From Bursaphelenchus xylophilus (taxonomy: Eukaryota; Nematoda; Chromadorea; Rhabditida; Aphelenchoididae): DNA of 64,000 nt. The position numbers were made by a program, and so were the translations under genes. Under the pieces are notes generated by a model. The model saw only the letters and a program-made list of their open reading frames with translations. It searched no databases and was not told the DNA's origin. Position 1 is the first letter of the stretch, and the number at the start of each line of letters is the position of its first letter. The stretch is from NCBI GenBank assembly GCA_904066235.2, contig CAJFCV020000004.1, positions 6,448,001 to 6,512,000 of the forward strand. Reading direction: 5' to 3'. Below, one piece after another: positions 32,878 through 44,088 of the stretch.

Positions 32878-34391
32878 TTAATTCATGTCCACATATTTCA
32901 GAGGAATTTGAGGCTCATAAGCAATGGAAGCCGGATGCTGCAGCGGCTTGAAGGACTCGTTGTCCATGTTGCACATGACCCCCATCTTGGCAAACGCGTT
33001 TAGTTGCCCGATTCCCAACTCCAAACCCTTGTTTATATTGAGTTTGGCATGGGCCAATTGAATGAACTTTGTGGCCACATGGGACGCCTTTCCCATCTGC
33101 CTTCCCATGTAATGGATATGGTGGATGGCGTTAGCCCCAATCACCTCAACTCCAATCGTCATCAACATGACTCCAAAGGCCAAGTATAATATGAGAAAAG
33201 GAATTGGAATCGGAGGACTGAAAGGTGATTGGGATGAAACAAGGGTCTTACAGAATGTCACCGAATCCAATAGTAAACATGCAAACAATCGAATAATAGT
33301 AACAATCTGACAACTCCAAATGGCTGCATAAATAGATCAGTTGACTTGTTATGACTGGGTACAGTAAAATCAGAAAAGCCACAAAGAAGGTACCCCCCTT
33401 CTCATTCTAAAAGATTATCAAACTTGCAAAATCAGCTTACTCCTTTGAATAATCCAAATATAAAATCACAAAAGAAATTTCCGATATCAGATATAGTGAC
33501 CAGTGCCAAGGGAATCCCGATAACTGCATATCCGATTAAGAATAATTTCCCGGCTTCAGTTCTTGGAGTAATAAAGCCAAAGCCGACTGGAATTATTGTA
33601 GTGGCAGACAAAAGAAGGGACGATGAGAACGTCCACTGATCTGAATTTATGTATTTAAAAACATGGTCTTTGAGTCAGGGCATCAGCGATGGCCTTTCAA
33701 GGGCTCGGCAAAACCTCGACCCCCGGTTTTTTTTTGAAACATATTATACCATTTAAACGGGAGTAAAAAAAACTGGCCTAGGACCATCTCACTTTAAGAC
33801 TTTGTTATACAATTGCTAGCGATTATGTTCGGCCGAATATCTCAGAATCGATTTTTCCTAACAATAAGACCGGGCCTCACTACCGGCTGACGCAATGACT
33901 AAAGAATCATGTTTTATTTTCAAATTACCTTTGTATGTCCCATTATTAAAAACCAATGAGTCAAAATAATTAGCGGCTACAGGATGGTTGAATAGAACTA
34001 GGAGAAACTCTTCGGACTCTAAAATCTTCTTCTTCAGAATCGCCTTGAACTCTTTCTCATCTGAATATTTAAATTTATTTTAATTTATTCAAGGAATTAA
34101 AAAAACTTTTACCTTCTCCTAGATTGTATTTGAGATGGATTACATCGATCAGAAATTGTAGCTGTTTTTGTTCCAGGGTATCTAATACCTGTTTCAATTC
34201 ATCCAGTTCCTTTGGTTGCTCCAAATTGTAAATAAAAACAGCGCCGAGAGTAATGTAAATCAGGCAAAAGATGACAATCCCAAAATGGAAACCAAACGTC
34301 CCAAAAGGCTGCAAATAAACGCCTTACCATAAATGCCCCTTACCTTCAGAAACCTTTGTATTTGAGAGAATATTCGAGAATTGAGAGCCAT
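32878..34391 (-). CDS. Two-pore-domain (TWK-type) potassium channel
   Basis: Start at 34391 (MALNSRIFSQIQRFLK), a 35-nt intron, then M1 (FGFHFGIVIFCLIYITLGAV), an extracellular loop with coiled segment and NGT glycosylation site, pore 1 (SATTIIPVGFGFITPRT), M2 (LFLIGYAVIGIPLALVTI), M3 (TFFVAFLILLYPVITSQLI), pore 2 (SIVCMFTIGFGDIL|PP, split by an intron) and M4 (PFLILYLAFGVMLMTIGVEV). The tail ends LKYVDMN at 32878. Two P-loops, four TM segments and the IGIPL motif define the K2P family, which sets resting K+ leak. Pore 1 is unusual: TTIIPVGFG rather than TTIGYG. An intron of about 280 nt near 33640-33930 contains a fragment of the CAAGGG transposon. Confidence 0.9.
33697..33870. repeat. Truncated CAAGGG-family element in a TWK intron
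   Basis: The sequence starts CAAGGGCTCGGCAAAACCTC. It continues through GGCCTAGGACCATC and GCTAGCGATTATGTTC to AATCGATTTT. This follows the left arm of the complete element at 53877-54772 with scattered changes. The right arm and tRNA-like core are missing. Confidence 0.7.
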
Positions 34392-34561
34392 AAATAAAAA
34401 GAGAATGTCATCTCCCGGAACATTCAAGTCATCAGAAATGCATTCCCCGTCTTGAGTCAGTTCATTTTATTACAATTAGGTATTTACAAGAGGATCTGTA
34501 TATATTAAGAGCCTAAATTACAATGACAAGTTGTATTTGTATTCTAGATCTACAGTTGGCT

Positions 34562-37500
34562 TTATTTCTTGATCAAAGAAGGCGGGGGATCCGCGAAGAT
34601 TCCGCCGTCTCCTTGCTGGTTGTTGTCATGGACAATCGACGCAAAACTGTTAACGAACTCTTCGTAGTCAATCTGAAATCCGATAGAAATAAAGTTATTG
34701 GGAAAGTGGATTGTGTAACAATCGAGTGCGCAATGCTTCGCATAATAAATAAAATTTTCTTACAAGGGAAGTACCCCACGTGCGACACTCAGATTTTCTT
34801 TAAATTTTGCACATGCCAGTAATAAGCCACATATCAATTCCTGAAAGTTTTAGCTCCCGCTTTGCAGGCGTTCCCGAAATATCAACGCCGCTGAGAGAAT
34901 ACGCTAAACGCGGAGACGGTAAAAGAGAAAAATACTTTTTGAACATAAAGAGTGCAGCAATAAGATCGCACCGTTCGTTCAGAAGCAAATCGCTAAAACG
35001 CTTTCCTCACATTTTTTAATAAAAAAAGGAGGACGACTTGACAAGGAAAGTACTTTTAGTGGGCTCCTACTTTTTGACGGGATATATTATATCTCAAAGA
35101 ACCCGAAAATTGTGCTGATCAAGTATATAAGGATGGTGACAACAAATTAAATCGGGTTTCGTGGCCAGAAACCGCGATTCTTGTCTGTTAGGCTTCTAGA
35201 CAAGAAACGTGTAATTCTTGTCTCAAATTGCGTAACGTTGCGCAATATGTATTGCGCAAATGTCTGCTCTCTCCCCGTGAAGATTTTTTTCTTTTTTCTC
35301 TGCTCAGACAAGAATTGCACATTTCTTGTCTAGAAGTCTACTCATTTGCGGACAGTGAGAAGTTTTTTGCGGACAACAAAAAATAGTTTTCCTCATAAAA
35401 TTACACTGCTCCACGAAATGATAGACGCACCCTGTTTTTAGCGGTTATCTTCCTTGTACTAAATGATATCGAATAATGTTCAACAGATGAAATGTGACAA
35501 ATTAAACGAGAAATCATGTCCCGTAGCAATTTTGGAACAACATTTTGTCTTGACTGAGATATGACAATTTTCGACTTTTTTGGGGTCCACAAAATGATAG
35601 ACGCATTTAAGTAATTTTTTGTTTATTTAAAAGAATTTTGAGTCAACCTGCTCTTATTACACTTCCTCGTGTTCTCTGTAGTATTAGAAAGGTAATTACA
35701 TTTATGTCCGCCCTACTTCATCGGCGCAGTGGCCTTATGAGCCATTTCCGACCTTGCACATGAGGTAAATATTCGGCTTGAAAAAAAAATTGAGTAACAA
35801 CTTGGCTTTCGCCAAAAATCCATCTTAAACCATCATAGATTACTAGTAGCAAATATAAGACATAAAATAAACCAATACCGATTCGCTTGAAGTCATTTAA
35901 TCGACCATTAAGTTACCGTATACCTTATACAGTAACCTTCAAAGGCTCTAAAAGTACAGAAGATTACTATCGATGGCAATTTTTTGCTCACAAGGGAATG
36001 GACTTTATGTGTAAATCGATTTTGGCTTGGGACCTAGTCAGATCGAAAGGTGTATGGTAGTCGATTATTCACTTGGGGGGAAATCTCTGCGCGGGGCTTC
36101 AAAGTCGAGAAAATCGGCTTCAAAGTTTGGAAATCAAAGGATAGGGATCCCGGAAAAGGAGCCATAAAAAGTGTGAAGCAGTGGCCGAGTGGTCAGTGCG
36201 GTCGCTTTTTGCGCAAAAGGTCGCAAGTTCGAATCTGCTTCCATTCATAACTTTTTTAGACAAAAACTTCTGTTAATTTTTTTCCGCTGAGCTCGATTAT
36301 CGATGCAAGAAGTGTATTTTAAACGGAACCTTTCCATTTTCAGCGGCTTTGCACCTTCCCTTTACAGTTTTAGAGCGAAGGGCACACCGTCAACCTGGTG
36401 TATTCAAAAACAACTTTCCATTATGTTAACTTTTTTATCTATACCCCTTTTTTTAAATGTACTACCGGATTAGCACGAACAAAGAAAATGTAAAAACGAT
36501 AAATGATGATTTGAGCTTGGAAAGACTCGAACCTGCAACCTTTTGCGCAAAAAGCGAGCGCACTGACCACTCGGCCACTGCTTCACACTTTTTATCGCTC
36601 GTTTTCCGGGATCCCTATCCTTTGATTTTCGTCCAAACTTTGAAGCCGATTTTCTCGACTTTGAAGCCCCGCGCAGAGATTTCCCCCCAAGTGAATAATC
36701 GACTACCATATACCTTTCGATATGACTAGGTCCCAAGCCAAAATCGATTTACACATAAAGTCCATTCCCTTGTCAGAAAATCAAACTCAGCATGTTAACA
36801 AACCTAAAACCGCAACTTATTGCCTGCTTAAATGTCATGATGATTGATAGATGATTGATTAAAAATAAACGTGTAAAAACAAGCCTATTTTTGGTAACTT
36901 TTTTTTGTCGAACGACGTTACCGACCAAATTTATTCTGTAACGGCTGATGATTAAAACATTACGTTTTCAGGCATGCTCAATTCGAATTTGCAAATTAAA
37001 TTTTGTCATTCTCTTTATTCGCCTTGGTATTTCGGGGGTCTAAAAGGATTAAGGTAGCTACATGTTGAAGATGATATGCCAAGAAAATGCTCGGGATCCC
37101 TGAGCAAGCCGGTTTTTTTTTATTAGTGAGATCTACACGTATAATGTGATAGTATTCGCTAGTTTTTTCGCCCAAGAAAACAGCATAACCTACAGTTTTT
37201 TTCAAGCCGAATATTTACCTCATGTGCAAGGTCGGAAATGGCTCATAAGGCCACTGCGTCGATGAAGTAGGGCGGACATAAAGGTAATTACCTTTCTAAT
37301 ACTACAGAGAACACGAGGAAGTGTAATAAAAGCAGGTTGACTCAAAATTCTTTTAAATAAACAAAAAATTACTTAAATGCGTCTATCATTTTGTGGACCC
37401 CAAAAAAGTCGAAAATTGTCATATCTCAGTCAAGACAAAATGTTGTTCCAAAATTGCTACGGGACATGATTTCTCGTTTAATTTGTCACATTTCATCTGT

Positions 37501-38927
37501 TGAACATTATTCGATATCATTTAGTACAAGGAAGATAACCGCTAAAAACAGGGTGCGTCTATCATTTCGTGGAGCAGTGTATTTTCCTTGTGAGAAACAC
37601 AACACGAAAAAGGGTTGAGTCCGAACCCTCCCCCTTTTTGAACACTCCCCCTTCAATGCACATCCCCTTTTTTTAAAACTCCCCCTCATTTTGAAAATTG
37701 AAAAAATTAATGAATTTGTGCCAAGTCTCATCAAAATCTGAGCGTAGCGCTTGGGGTATTCCCTGACAGTTTGAGCCCGTTCCAATTTTATAAAAATGCT
37801 TATAAAATGTTTATTCAGCACTGACCTGTTCGTCGCCGTCCTTATCAACTTCCCTGATGATTTCATCGACCTCTTCCTCACTGAATTTCTCCCCCATAGT
37901 GGTCATGAAATGTTTGAATTCCTGAGCCGTAATGAATCCGTTTCCATCCTTGTCGAACACCTTGAAGGCCAACCGAATCAGACTCTCGTCCGTCTCTTTA
38001 TTCGTGGCTTTCATCATTTTGCAGAACTCTCCGAAGTCGATCTTCCCATTCCCATCCACATCATATTCATTTACAATATTGAGGAGTTCCTCTTCGGTCG
38101 GATTCAGACCGAGTGTCCGCATGGCCACACCCAGCTCCTTGATGTTCATGGTTCCATTCTTGTCCTTGTCGAACATGTCGAAGGCCTGGGCGAACTCCTG
38201 TAGTTCTTCGGCAGTGAATTCTTCTTCTCCATTCGAAGATGAAGTAAATTGTCGATGCATTCCTCGGTCTGGTTCGAGGCCTCTGAGGACGTTGGTATGC
38301 CCTGAAAAAGGATGGATTACTAGTATTAGGCCGAGATTGATTCCATGCGAGCAGTTTCCCGGACTCAAAACGTCCCTTCGACACTCGAAAGTATTGGAAA
38401 TGGGTCAAGTTAGTCTTCATATTTCACAACTTTACTACGCACCGTACATAATTTTTTGTCTATCTGCTCCTAGCCAGCTAAGTGTCAAAATGTTTGGCGT
38501 TCTTAAGACGAGCATCTTTCGTGCTCGCTTTCTTCCGCCCAACTTACCTTCGAGACTGTTCTGGATGGACTGACTTGAGGTGCTGGGGTCGGATTTGAAG
38601 ACGCCGACCAAACGAACACAAACGCCTTTGGCCGCCACCGGTTCTGCGGCTGGCTCTGAGACGTTGTTACCAAGGTGTACAGGTGGTAAGACTCTGAAAA
38701 ATATCAATTATTAACCATCTCGGACAATAAAAGTCTTGTAGAAAAAATGGAACCAAGTCTACAGTAACAATGCAGAAGAATAAATTAGCAGTTGAATAGA
38801 GAACTATAATATTCTAACCGGGGAATCTGCTGATCTACCTTCTAAATGCCCGATGCCGACTCCGGCTTCGACTCTGTAGCGGGGTCAACGGTACGGATTC
38901 TGGAGTGGAAAGGACGAATTTCCTCAT
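34562..38927 (-). CDS. Calmodulin-like protein with long N-terminal extension
   Basis: Four exons (38839-38927, 38548-38693, 37826-38301, 34562-34672) give 273 residues. The first 105 or so are an Arg/Ser-rich extension ([31 protein letters not shown]). A calmodulin body follows with four complete EF loops: [36 protein letters not shown] and DKDGDEQ|IDYEE. The fourth loop is split by a 3.15-kb intron; joining GAACAG|ATTGAC rebuilds a perfect 12-residue loop. The C-terminal tail ([18 protein letters not shown]) is unlike calmodulin. All loops look Ca2+-competent. It resembles nematode CAL-type proteins rather than canonical calmodulin. Without the last exon the reading ends after seven residues of EF4. 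Confidence 0.93.
35190..35340. repeat. Short inverted repeat in the calmodulin-like gene intron
   Basis: CTTCTAGACAAGAAACGTG...ATTCTTGTCT (35191-35223) and AGACAAGAATTGCAC...TTTCTTGTCTAGAAG (35307-35338) are inverted, with arms of about 30 bp around an 80-bp centre that includes TTGCGCAATATG and TTGCGCAAATG. It may be a small MITE. Confidence 0.6.
36175..36241 (+). tRNA. tRNA-like sequence / possible tRNA pseudogene
   Basis: The 5' GAAGCAG can pair with the 3' CTGCTTC (seven base pairs). The A box is TGGCCGAGTGG and the B box is AGTTCGAATCT. A D-arm GCCG/CGGT forms. The anticodon arm would have loop TTGCGCA with a weak stem. The T stem pairs poorly and the total of 67 nt is short. A TTTTTT run follows at about 36250, like a Pol III terminator. 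It looks like a transcribable tRNA relic more than a working tRNA. The inverted partner lies at 36519-36584. Confidence 0.45.
36519..36584 (-). tRNA. Inverted tRNA-like copy
   Basis: On the minus strand this repeats GAAGCAGTGGCCGAGTGG and the TTTTTGCGCAAAAGG arm, with a better B box (GGTTCGAGTCT). Its 3' end (TTTCC) no longer pairs with the 5' GAAGCAG. It is the right-arm mirror of the copy at 36175-36241. Confidence 0.4.
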
Positions 38928-41900
38928 CCCATCTGATTCTGTTTATGGCCTGATTGAACTTAAATTCCCGAAGCCTTAACTCGATAGAGTAAACTCGAGG
39001 CGCCCGCCCTCCTTTTATTAACTTATATCGAATTTATTGGGAGAACAGCCTCCGGATAAAAGTCAGTCCTTTTAAGGATATAACTCTAAAACCTCCGAAA
39101 TCAAATCATTGCACGAGGGAATGTTTTAAAACAAGCATAGGCAAGATGAATCAGACTATTGTACCTCATCAGATGAAATATTTTAATTTAGCACTGTGAC
39201 CGCGCTAAACGACAAATTATATTATGATTGATATTAGACAAAAATTAATTAAAGAATGTTATGAATGCGAGCAATTAGCTTCAGGTTTAGCGTCTTCGCC
39301 GCTCCAAATAAATGTCAGACTTGCCCAAAAACTGTTTTCCTGGCGATATAAACAATAAAGGCTACATAATGTCCCGGGAAAGTTGTGATGCCCTGAGGGC
39401 ATACCGTAATTAAGAGTTGAGGTCGCCCCTTGGGACCTCTAAAACCCTTATTTTTAGGGTTTGGTGAGAACGGGGAAGAAAAAAGAGTTCGCGGGAAACG
39501 GAAGAAGTCAGGCCCTGAGGCAACTTCTCACGCTACCTTGGCGCCCAGATCAGAGGCGAAAAGACCGGGCCAAGGGAGTTGGCCTCCGTTTCGCGTTTAA
39601 TATTTAAGACATTTCAGAGTCAGATTCAAACATTCCAGCGACTTCAGAAATCAAACATAATGGCCATGGAGAATATTGGGCCAAGTTCAGAGGATGAAGC
39701 CGATCACAAGATATCTTTGATGGGTCAAATAGAAACAGGAGAAGAAAAATTGTTACCTTTGAGCAGCTTCATTGAGAGGTAGATGGCCGGAGACACTGGC
39801 AATCAGATGGTACGGGTCATCGGAGCGTCGTCGTCGGCCGGAAGCGCGGCGCAAGGCCCGCATCAGCCGGCGCCGCAGGCCCGGAATGGCGAGGCCAAAG
39901 CGGAAACCGGTCGATTAACGTTGGTTGGGGGACACTCTGAAAACCCTTTCGTTTAATATTATAATGAATACACGCGCAAAAACGGTCTCAGAGCGGATGC
40001 AAAAAGAGGGCCAGACGACCTTAACCCGAATTAGGCAGATGTAAGGCGAGATTACAGCGCCGTTGGATGCATTTACAATGCCTCAACCAAGCGTTGAGTA
40101 CTCAGGCTGAAGTCGTTCAAACTCAAAAACGCACTTCACGCGACGAGAGATTAATTTCCAGTGAAGGCGGCCCAAAAAAACGCTTTTGGCGCCAAAGAAG
40201 GCTCGGCCGCGGGAAGGCGGCCGTTGAGTGCTTGCCGGCTTAGTAATTAGTAAAAGCCGACACGGTGCCGTGCCTCAAATTGACAAAGAAAAGTTTGGGA
40301 CGAGTCAAATAACACGAGCGAGGAATTCCGGTCTCATTTGCCTACAAATTAGAGGTCGCCTTCTCTGCGGATGCCAAACTTAGACGCCTTTTCGCCCGCT
40401 CATCCAGCCCCCCTCTCTTTCCAGTCCCAAGGATTCGAATTCGTGGAGGAGCGAAAGAGCACGATAGAGCACGGTCGAGTCATGAAGGGATCTGGTGTTC
40501 GGACGGCCGTAAACAGAAGGCCCTAAAGCCAAAACCAGGCCAAGTGCGAAGGATCCGTCTAATAAGTTCGCCCAACTTCTACATTTTCTTCATTTTTATA
40601 TTATGCAGTAGTTGTTCTCTTGAATTGCTTGGCCCCGTTTGTCTCGCCCGGTTTCGGCCGATGTCCTCTCTCTGGCTTTATTTGGGCCGCCTCGGAAGGT
40701 CCGTCTTTTCGGCCGTCTCTAGCCTCCTCCCCCTCCTCACTTTCCGCGCCAAATTCTCAGGAGATGTCGGCTTCGGTGGGAACGGCATCGGATCTCTTCT
40801 TGGCCCGATCTTCTCCTTCTTCCTTTCCCTTTGATTCCATTGCGTAATCTCCACGTTCTTTTTTCTTGTTGTTAAGCAAAACGTCGAACGCCCGGAGGGC
40901 TTGTTTTGTCGGCGCTTCATTGTTTCTTTTTGCATCCTTTTTATCAGCAGAATCTTCGCGTGAACAGGTCTACAACAACATCGCCATACAACGCAAAAAA
41001 AGATGATCGCAAACACGTTACTTATGACATTAATCTACTGACCGAATGTCATCAAACCCCTGTGCCTCATTACTTATTTTATGCGCTTTCTTCATTAAAC
41101 AAAGACACGAAAACTCTTCCTCTAATTACGCAATGAAACTGAATGAAACTTGGATCTGCGGTAATTGTATAAAGAAAAAAAGGATTGCCATAAAAGTAAA
41201 GACAGCGCAAGAAGTAATAAAGGCTAACAAGTTTGCGCATCCAAATTGTTTTCGGATCCCCAGCAATTAACGGTCACGGTCAAGGAAAGGGAAAGTTTTG
41301 AACCGTTAAAAAACACAAAGAAGAATTGTTTTACCTCCATCGATCGAAAAAGTTGGAAAAACTGGTTATTCTGACCTCTAAAGAACAAGGGATTGTGCAA
41401 CAGCCAAGTGTGACATTTTTTTTATTCTTATTCAAGAAAAAATTTATTTACTGATCAGGTTGTATCAGAAAAGTTTGTAAAATAAAAACAGTACCATGCC
41501 CTAAGGCTATAGTAAGCATACACAAATCAGAACGCGCCTTATTTGGGGCGCCTGGACACGACGTTCTGGTTAATATCTTAATGGCCGCAGTTAATTTTTT
41601 CGCTTTGATCTCATGTATGTTTTTCAAAGATTCTTGACGCAATTGATGCCTCTTAATTTACCGTACGGAAGTTGCGTGTTTTTAATTGTCTGAAGAGCGA
41701 ATCTGATCTTTACGAGTAAGTTGGGAGTCGATTAGTTCGAATCCGTCTGACCAAGTGTAACCGCCTCCTCTTAATTACCATAATGTCTGATCAAAGGTTC
41801 CGACTTTTCTTGGGTCTTAAGTCGACATCAGAAAAAGGAAGAACATGTTCGAAAAAAACAGGAGATCGAATGTCAGACATGACATAATCAGATCAGAAAT

Positions 41901-42404
41901 CGCTTTCATTGTCTCCAAGTTGCGCCTGATGACACGGAACGGTCGTCAGGTCCAACCTTATCAACGACATCTCGGATACGACTAGAGAGACGGAAAAGGA
42001 GGCCGAAACTGTATCAGATATTGCATAACAAACAAGTTTTCGGTATGTCGAGGAATGAAGTCAAAGAAAAAAAGAGACGACCCCCAAATCTCTGCTGCGC
42101 GGGATGGTAGCGGCGAACAACAGGATATCACTCGAACTCTTTTTTACAGATCCAAAAAAACAAGATTCACGCACTCACGCCTCTTCCCTCCTTCTACGTC
42201 GACGTCTCTTCAGACCTCCCCCGCACCGAGCCATTGGGCCCGCTGATTTAAAAGTGAACTGCCTCCCTGAATCTCCATCAAGTCTTCAGATTCCACGCTC
42301 CAAGCAACGGTCACATTTCCGTCGCTTACAAAAGCTTTCCTTCTTTACCGTTTTCTTCATCGAGTTTACTTTTACCTCGAGTAGTACTTATCGATTGTGT
42401 TTAG
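38928..42404. other. Largely non-coding 3.5 kb between calmodulin-like and Gly/Pro-rich genes
   Basis: Divergent genes flank it, so it should hold two promoters and 5' UTRs. The GC-rich part (39420-40500) contains two short adjacent ORFs annotated separately. Elsewhere only low-scoring ORFs are seen. The T-rich run before 42405 ends TTTAGATG, suggesting a splice or trans-splice acceptor just before that start. Confidence 0.5.
39660..39956 (+). CDS. Two abutting small ORFs, possible orphan first exon(s)
   Basis: ORF 1 (39660-39782) encodes 40 residues, MAMENIGPSSEDEADHKISL to LPLSSFIER. ORF 2 begins one base after its stop (39783-39956) and encodes 57 residues, MAGDTGNQMVRVIGASSSAG followed by an Ala/Pro/Gln-rich stretch. 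Both have good start contexts. A GTAGAT donor overlaps the ORF 1 stop. They look more protein-like than the surroundings, but no downstream exon or family could be assigned. They could be a bicistronic small-ORF gene, alternative first exons, or chance. Confidence 0.25.
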
Positions 42405-43972
42405 ATGCAGCAAGTGGTGCTCCTTTCTTTACTTTTGGTCCTGCCTACCCAGGCTTTCTTGTTCCCAAGTGCCGGAGGCGGCGGCGGATGCTGGTGAGTA
42501 TTGCCTTTACACGGTTTACCGTAGTTACATTATTGTACAAAAAACTAGCATGTATTTTTAGCCCTCCCCCACCACCACCATGCTGCCCTCCTCCCCCACC
42601 ACCTAGTAAGTTTTTTCCTTACAATTCCTGCCTAGCATTACTGTTTTCTTACTGTCATTTTTTATTTTCAGGCTGTGGCGGCGGATGTGCCCCACCCCCA
42701 CCACCACGTGAGTTCTAATGCAACTACAGGCACTTTTGAGGCTACATTGACCCTAACCAGCTTATGTTGATCCTTAAATATTTTTATATTCCTTGATTTC
42801 AGCATGCGGCGGAGGATGTGGAGCTCCACCACCCCCACCACCACCCCCACCAAGTAAGTTGAAGTCCGCCTTTTGTCTAAATTGTTTTCAAACAGAGAAG
42901 AATTCCATCTATAGTTAGAAGTAAACAATTTACATTAGTGAGCGTATTTTAGGCTGCGGTTGCGCTCCCCCACCACCTGCTCCAAGTAAGTTTTAGGCCG
43001 AGACGTAACCCAGACTTACCGTGTAACCCAGGGATTAACTTTCTCACCAATAATTACTCCCTTTTTTCCCACTGACCACTAAATTTGCTAGTGCATCTAT
43101 AATTTATAACTACCGCAACAATCACCATAAATTACCGACAACGCAACACTTAGTTGTTAACTCCACGAACTTAAACCAAATTAATCAGAATAACATTTTG
43201 ATGATTTTTTAACGGTGCATACACATCATTTTTAGGCTGTGGAGGAGGATGCGGAGGCGGTGCTCCATCCGGAGGATACGCCACTGCCCCAGCTGGCCCA
43301 ATCGGAGGCGGATACGCCACTGCTCCCGCTGGCCCCATCGGAGGAGGATATGCCGCAGGACCCATCGGAGGAGGAGGCGGCGGATACGCCACTGCTGGAG
43401 CCGGTGCTGGCCCAATCGGAGGAGGATACGCGGCCCCATCTGGCGGAGGTTCGTATGCCGCTCCCGCCGCCGGAGGATATTCTGCCCCCGCCGCCGGAGG
43501 TTACTCCGCTCCAGCCGCTGGAGGATACTCAGCTCCAGCTGCCGGAGGATACAGCGCTCCAGCCGCCGGAGGATATTCTGCCCCAGCCGCCGGAGGATAC
43601 TCCGCCCCTGCCGCCGCCGGAGGTTACTCCGCTCCAGCCGCCGGAGGATACTCTGCCCCAGCTGCCGGAGGATACAGCGCCCCGGCGCCAGCTGCCCAGG
43701 GATACAGCGCCCCAGCTGCCCCACCTCCACCACCACCCCCACCACCACCACCACCAGCCCCAGCTCCAGCCCCTGCTCCAGCTCCAGCCCCAGCTCCAGC
43801 CCAGACCTACAACCAAGGACAAGAAGCCGGATCTTCGGACTACCAAGGACAGGACAACGGATCATCCGACTACCAGGATGCCCCAGCCCAGACCGGAGGA
43901 CAGACCTCCGGCAACTACAAGGGCCGTGCCCGCCGTTACTTCCAGAAGAGAGTCGTCAAGAAAGCGCACTAG
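42405..43972 (+). CDS. Secreted Cys/Gly/poly-Pro and GGYSAPAA-repeat protein (cuticle/matrix-like)
   Basis: Six exons (42405-42493, 42562-42605, 42672-42707, 42803-42853, 42953-42985, 43236-43972) encode 329 residues. There is a signal peptide (MQQVVLLSLLLVLPTQAFLF). Then come modules of CGGGC-type cysteine motifs alternating with poly-Pro, each on its own 33-51-nt exon. The last exon has Gly-rich repeats (GPIGGGYAT, then about a dozen AAGGYSAPA units), a Pro/Ala run and a polar tail (DYQGQDNGSSDYQ). The end is basic, KGRARRYFQKRVVKKAH, with a possible furin site RARR. AATAAA follows at about 44010. The composition suggests an extracellular structural protein. No named family is claimed. Confidence 0.85.
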
Positions 43973-44088
43973 ACATCTCTTTAGGTCCCCGCATATGTTG
44001 TACAAAATGGAAATAAATCGATTTTGAGTTTAATTGTGGTACCGGTTTGAGAAGTTTATGTACAAAAGTGAAAATCTAATAGAAAGGT

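Larger units (their letters stand above)
35991..36772. mobile_element. CAAGGG-family inverted-repeat element with tRNA-like arms
   Basis: 782 bp. The outer ends are CAAGGGAATGGACTTTATG and its inverse, and TCA lies directly outside each end (3-bp duplication). The arms run about 250-280 bp inward and each includes a tRNA-like sequence (36175-36241 plus; 36519-36584 minus). The centre is about 240 bp of unique DNA. It is nested in the Tc1-like element. No protein is encoded. The relation to 53877-54772 rests on shared CAAGGG ends, 3-bp duplications, AAATCGATTT-type sequence and a tRNA-like core. Confidence 0.75.
35404..37579. mobile_element. Tc1-like element with long IR/DR termini, carrying a nested element
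   Basis: 2176 bp with TA at both flanks (35402-35403, 37580-37581). The inverted arms of about 375 bp (35404-35780 and 37204-37579) begin CACTGCTCCACGAAATGATA. A second copy of the end motif (CCACAAAATGATAGACGCAT) lies about 180 bp inside each arm. Paired outer and inner repeats within long TIRs match the IR/DR arrangement of some Tc1-like transposons. No transposase is visible. The interior is occupied by the CAAGGG element at 35991-36772. The whole nest is in the last intron of the calmodulin-like gene. Confidence 0.85.

Noticed and set aside
41700..41760. TTAGTTCGAATCCGTCTG, a B-box-like match
   Set aside because: No A box at the right distance and no cloverleaf; probably chance.
43209..43865. 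Long ORFs on other frames and strands over the Gly/Pro-rich exon
   Set aside because: They arise from GGN/CCN repeats; only the plus-strand frame with signal peptide and in-frame micro-exons makes a coherent protein.
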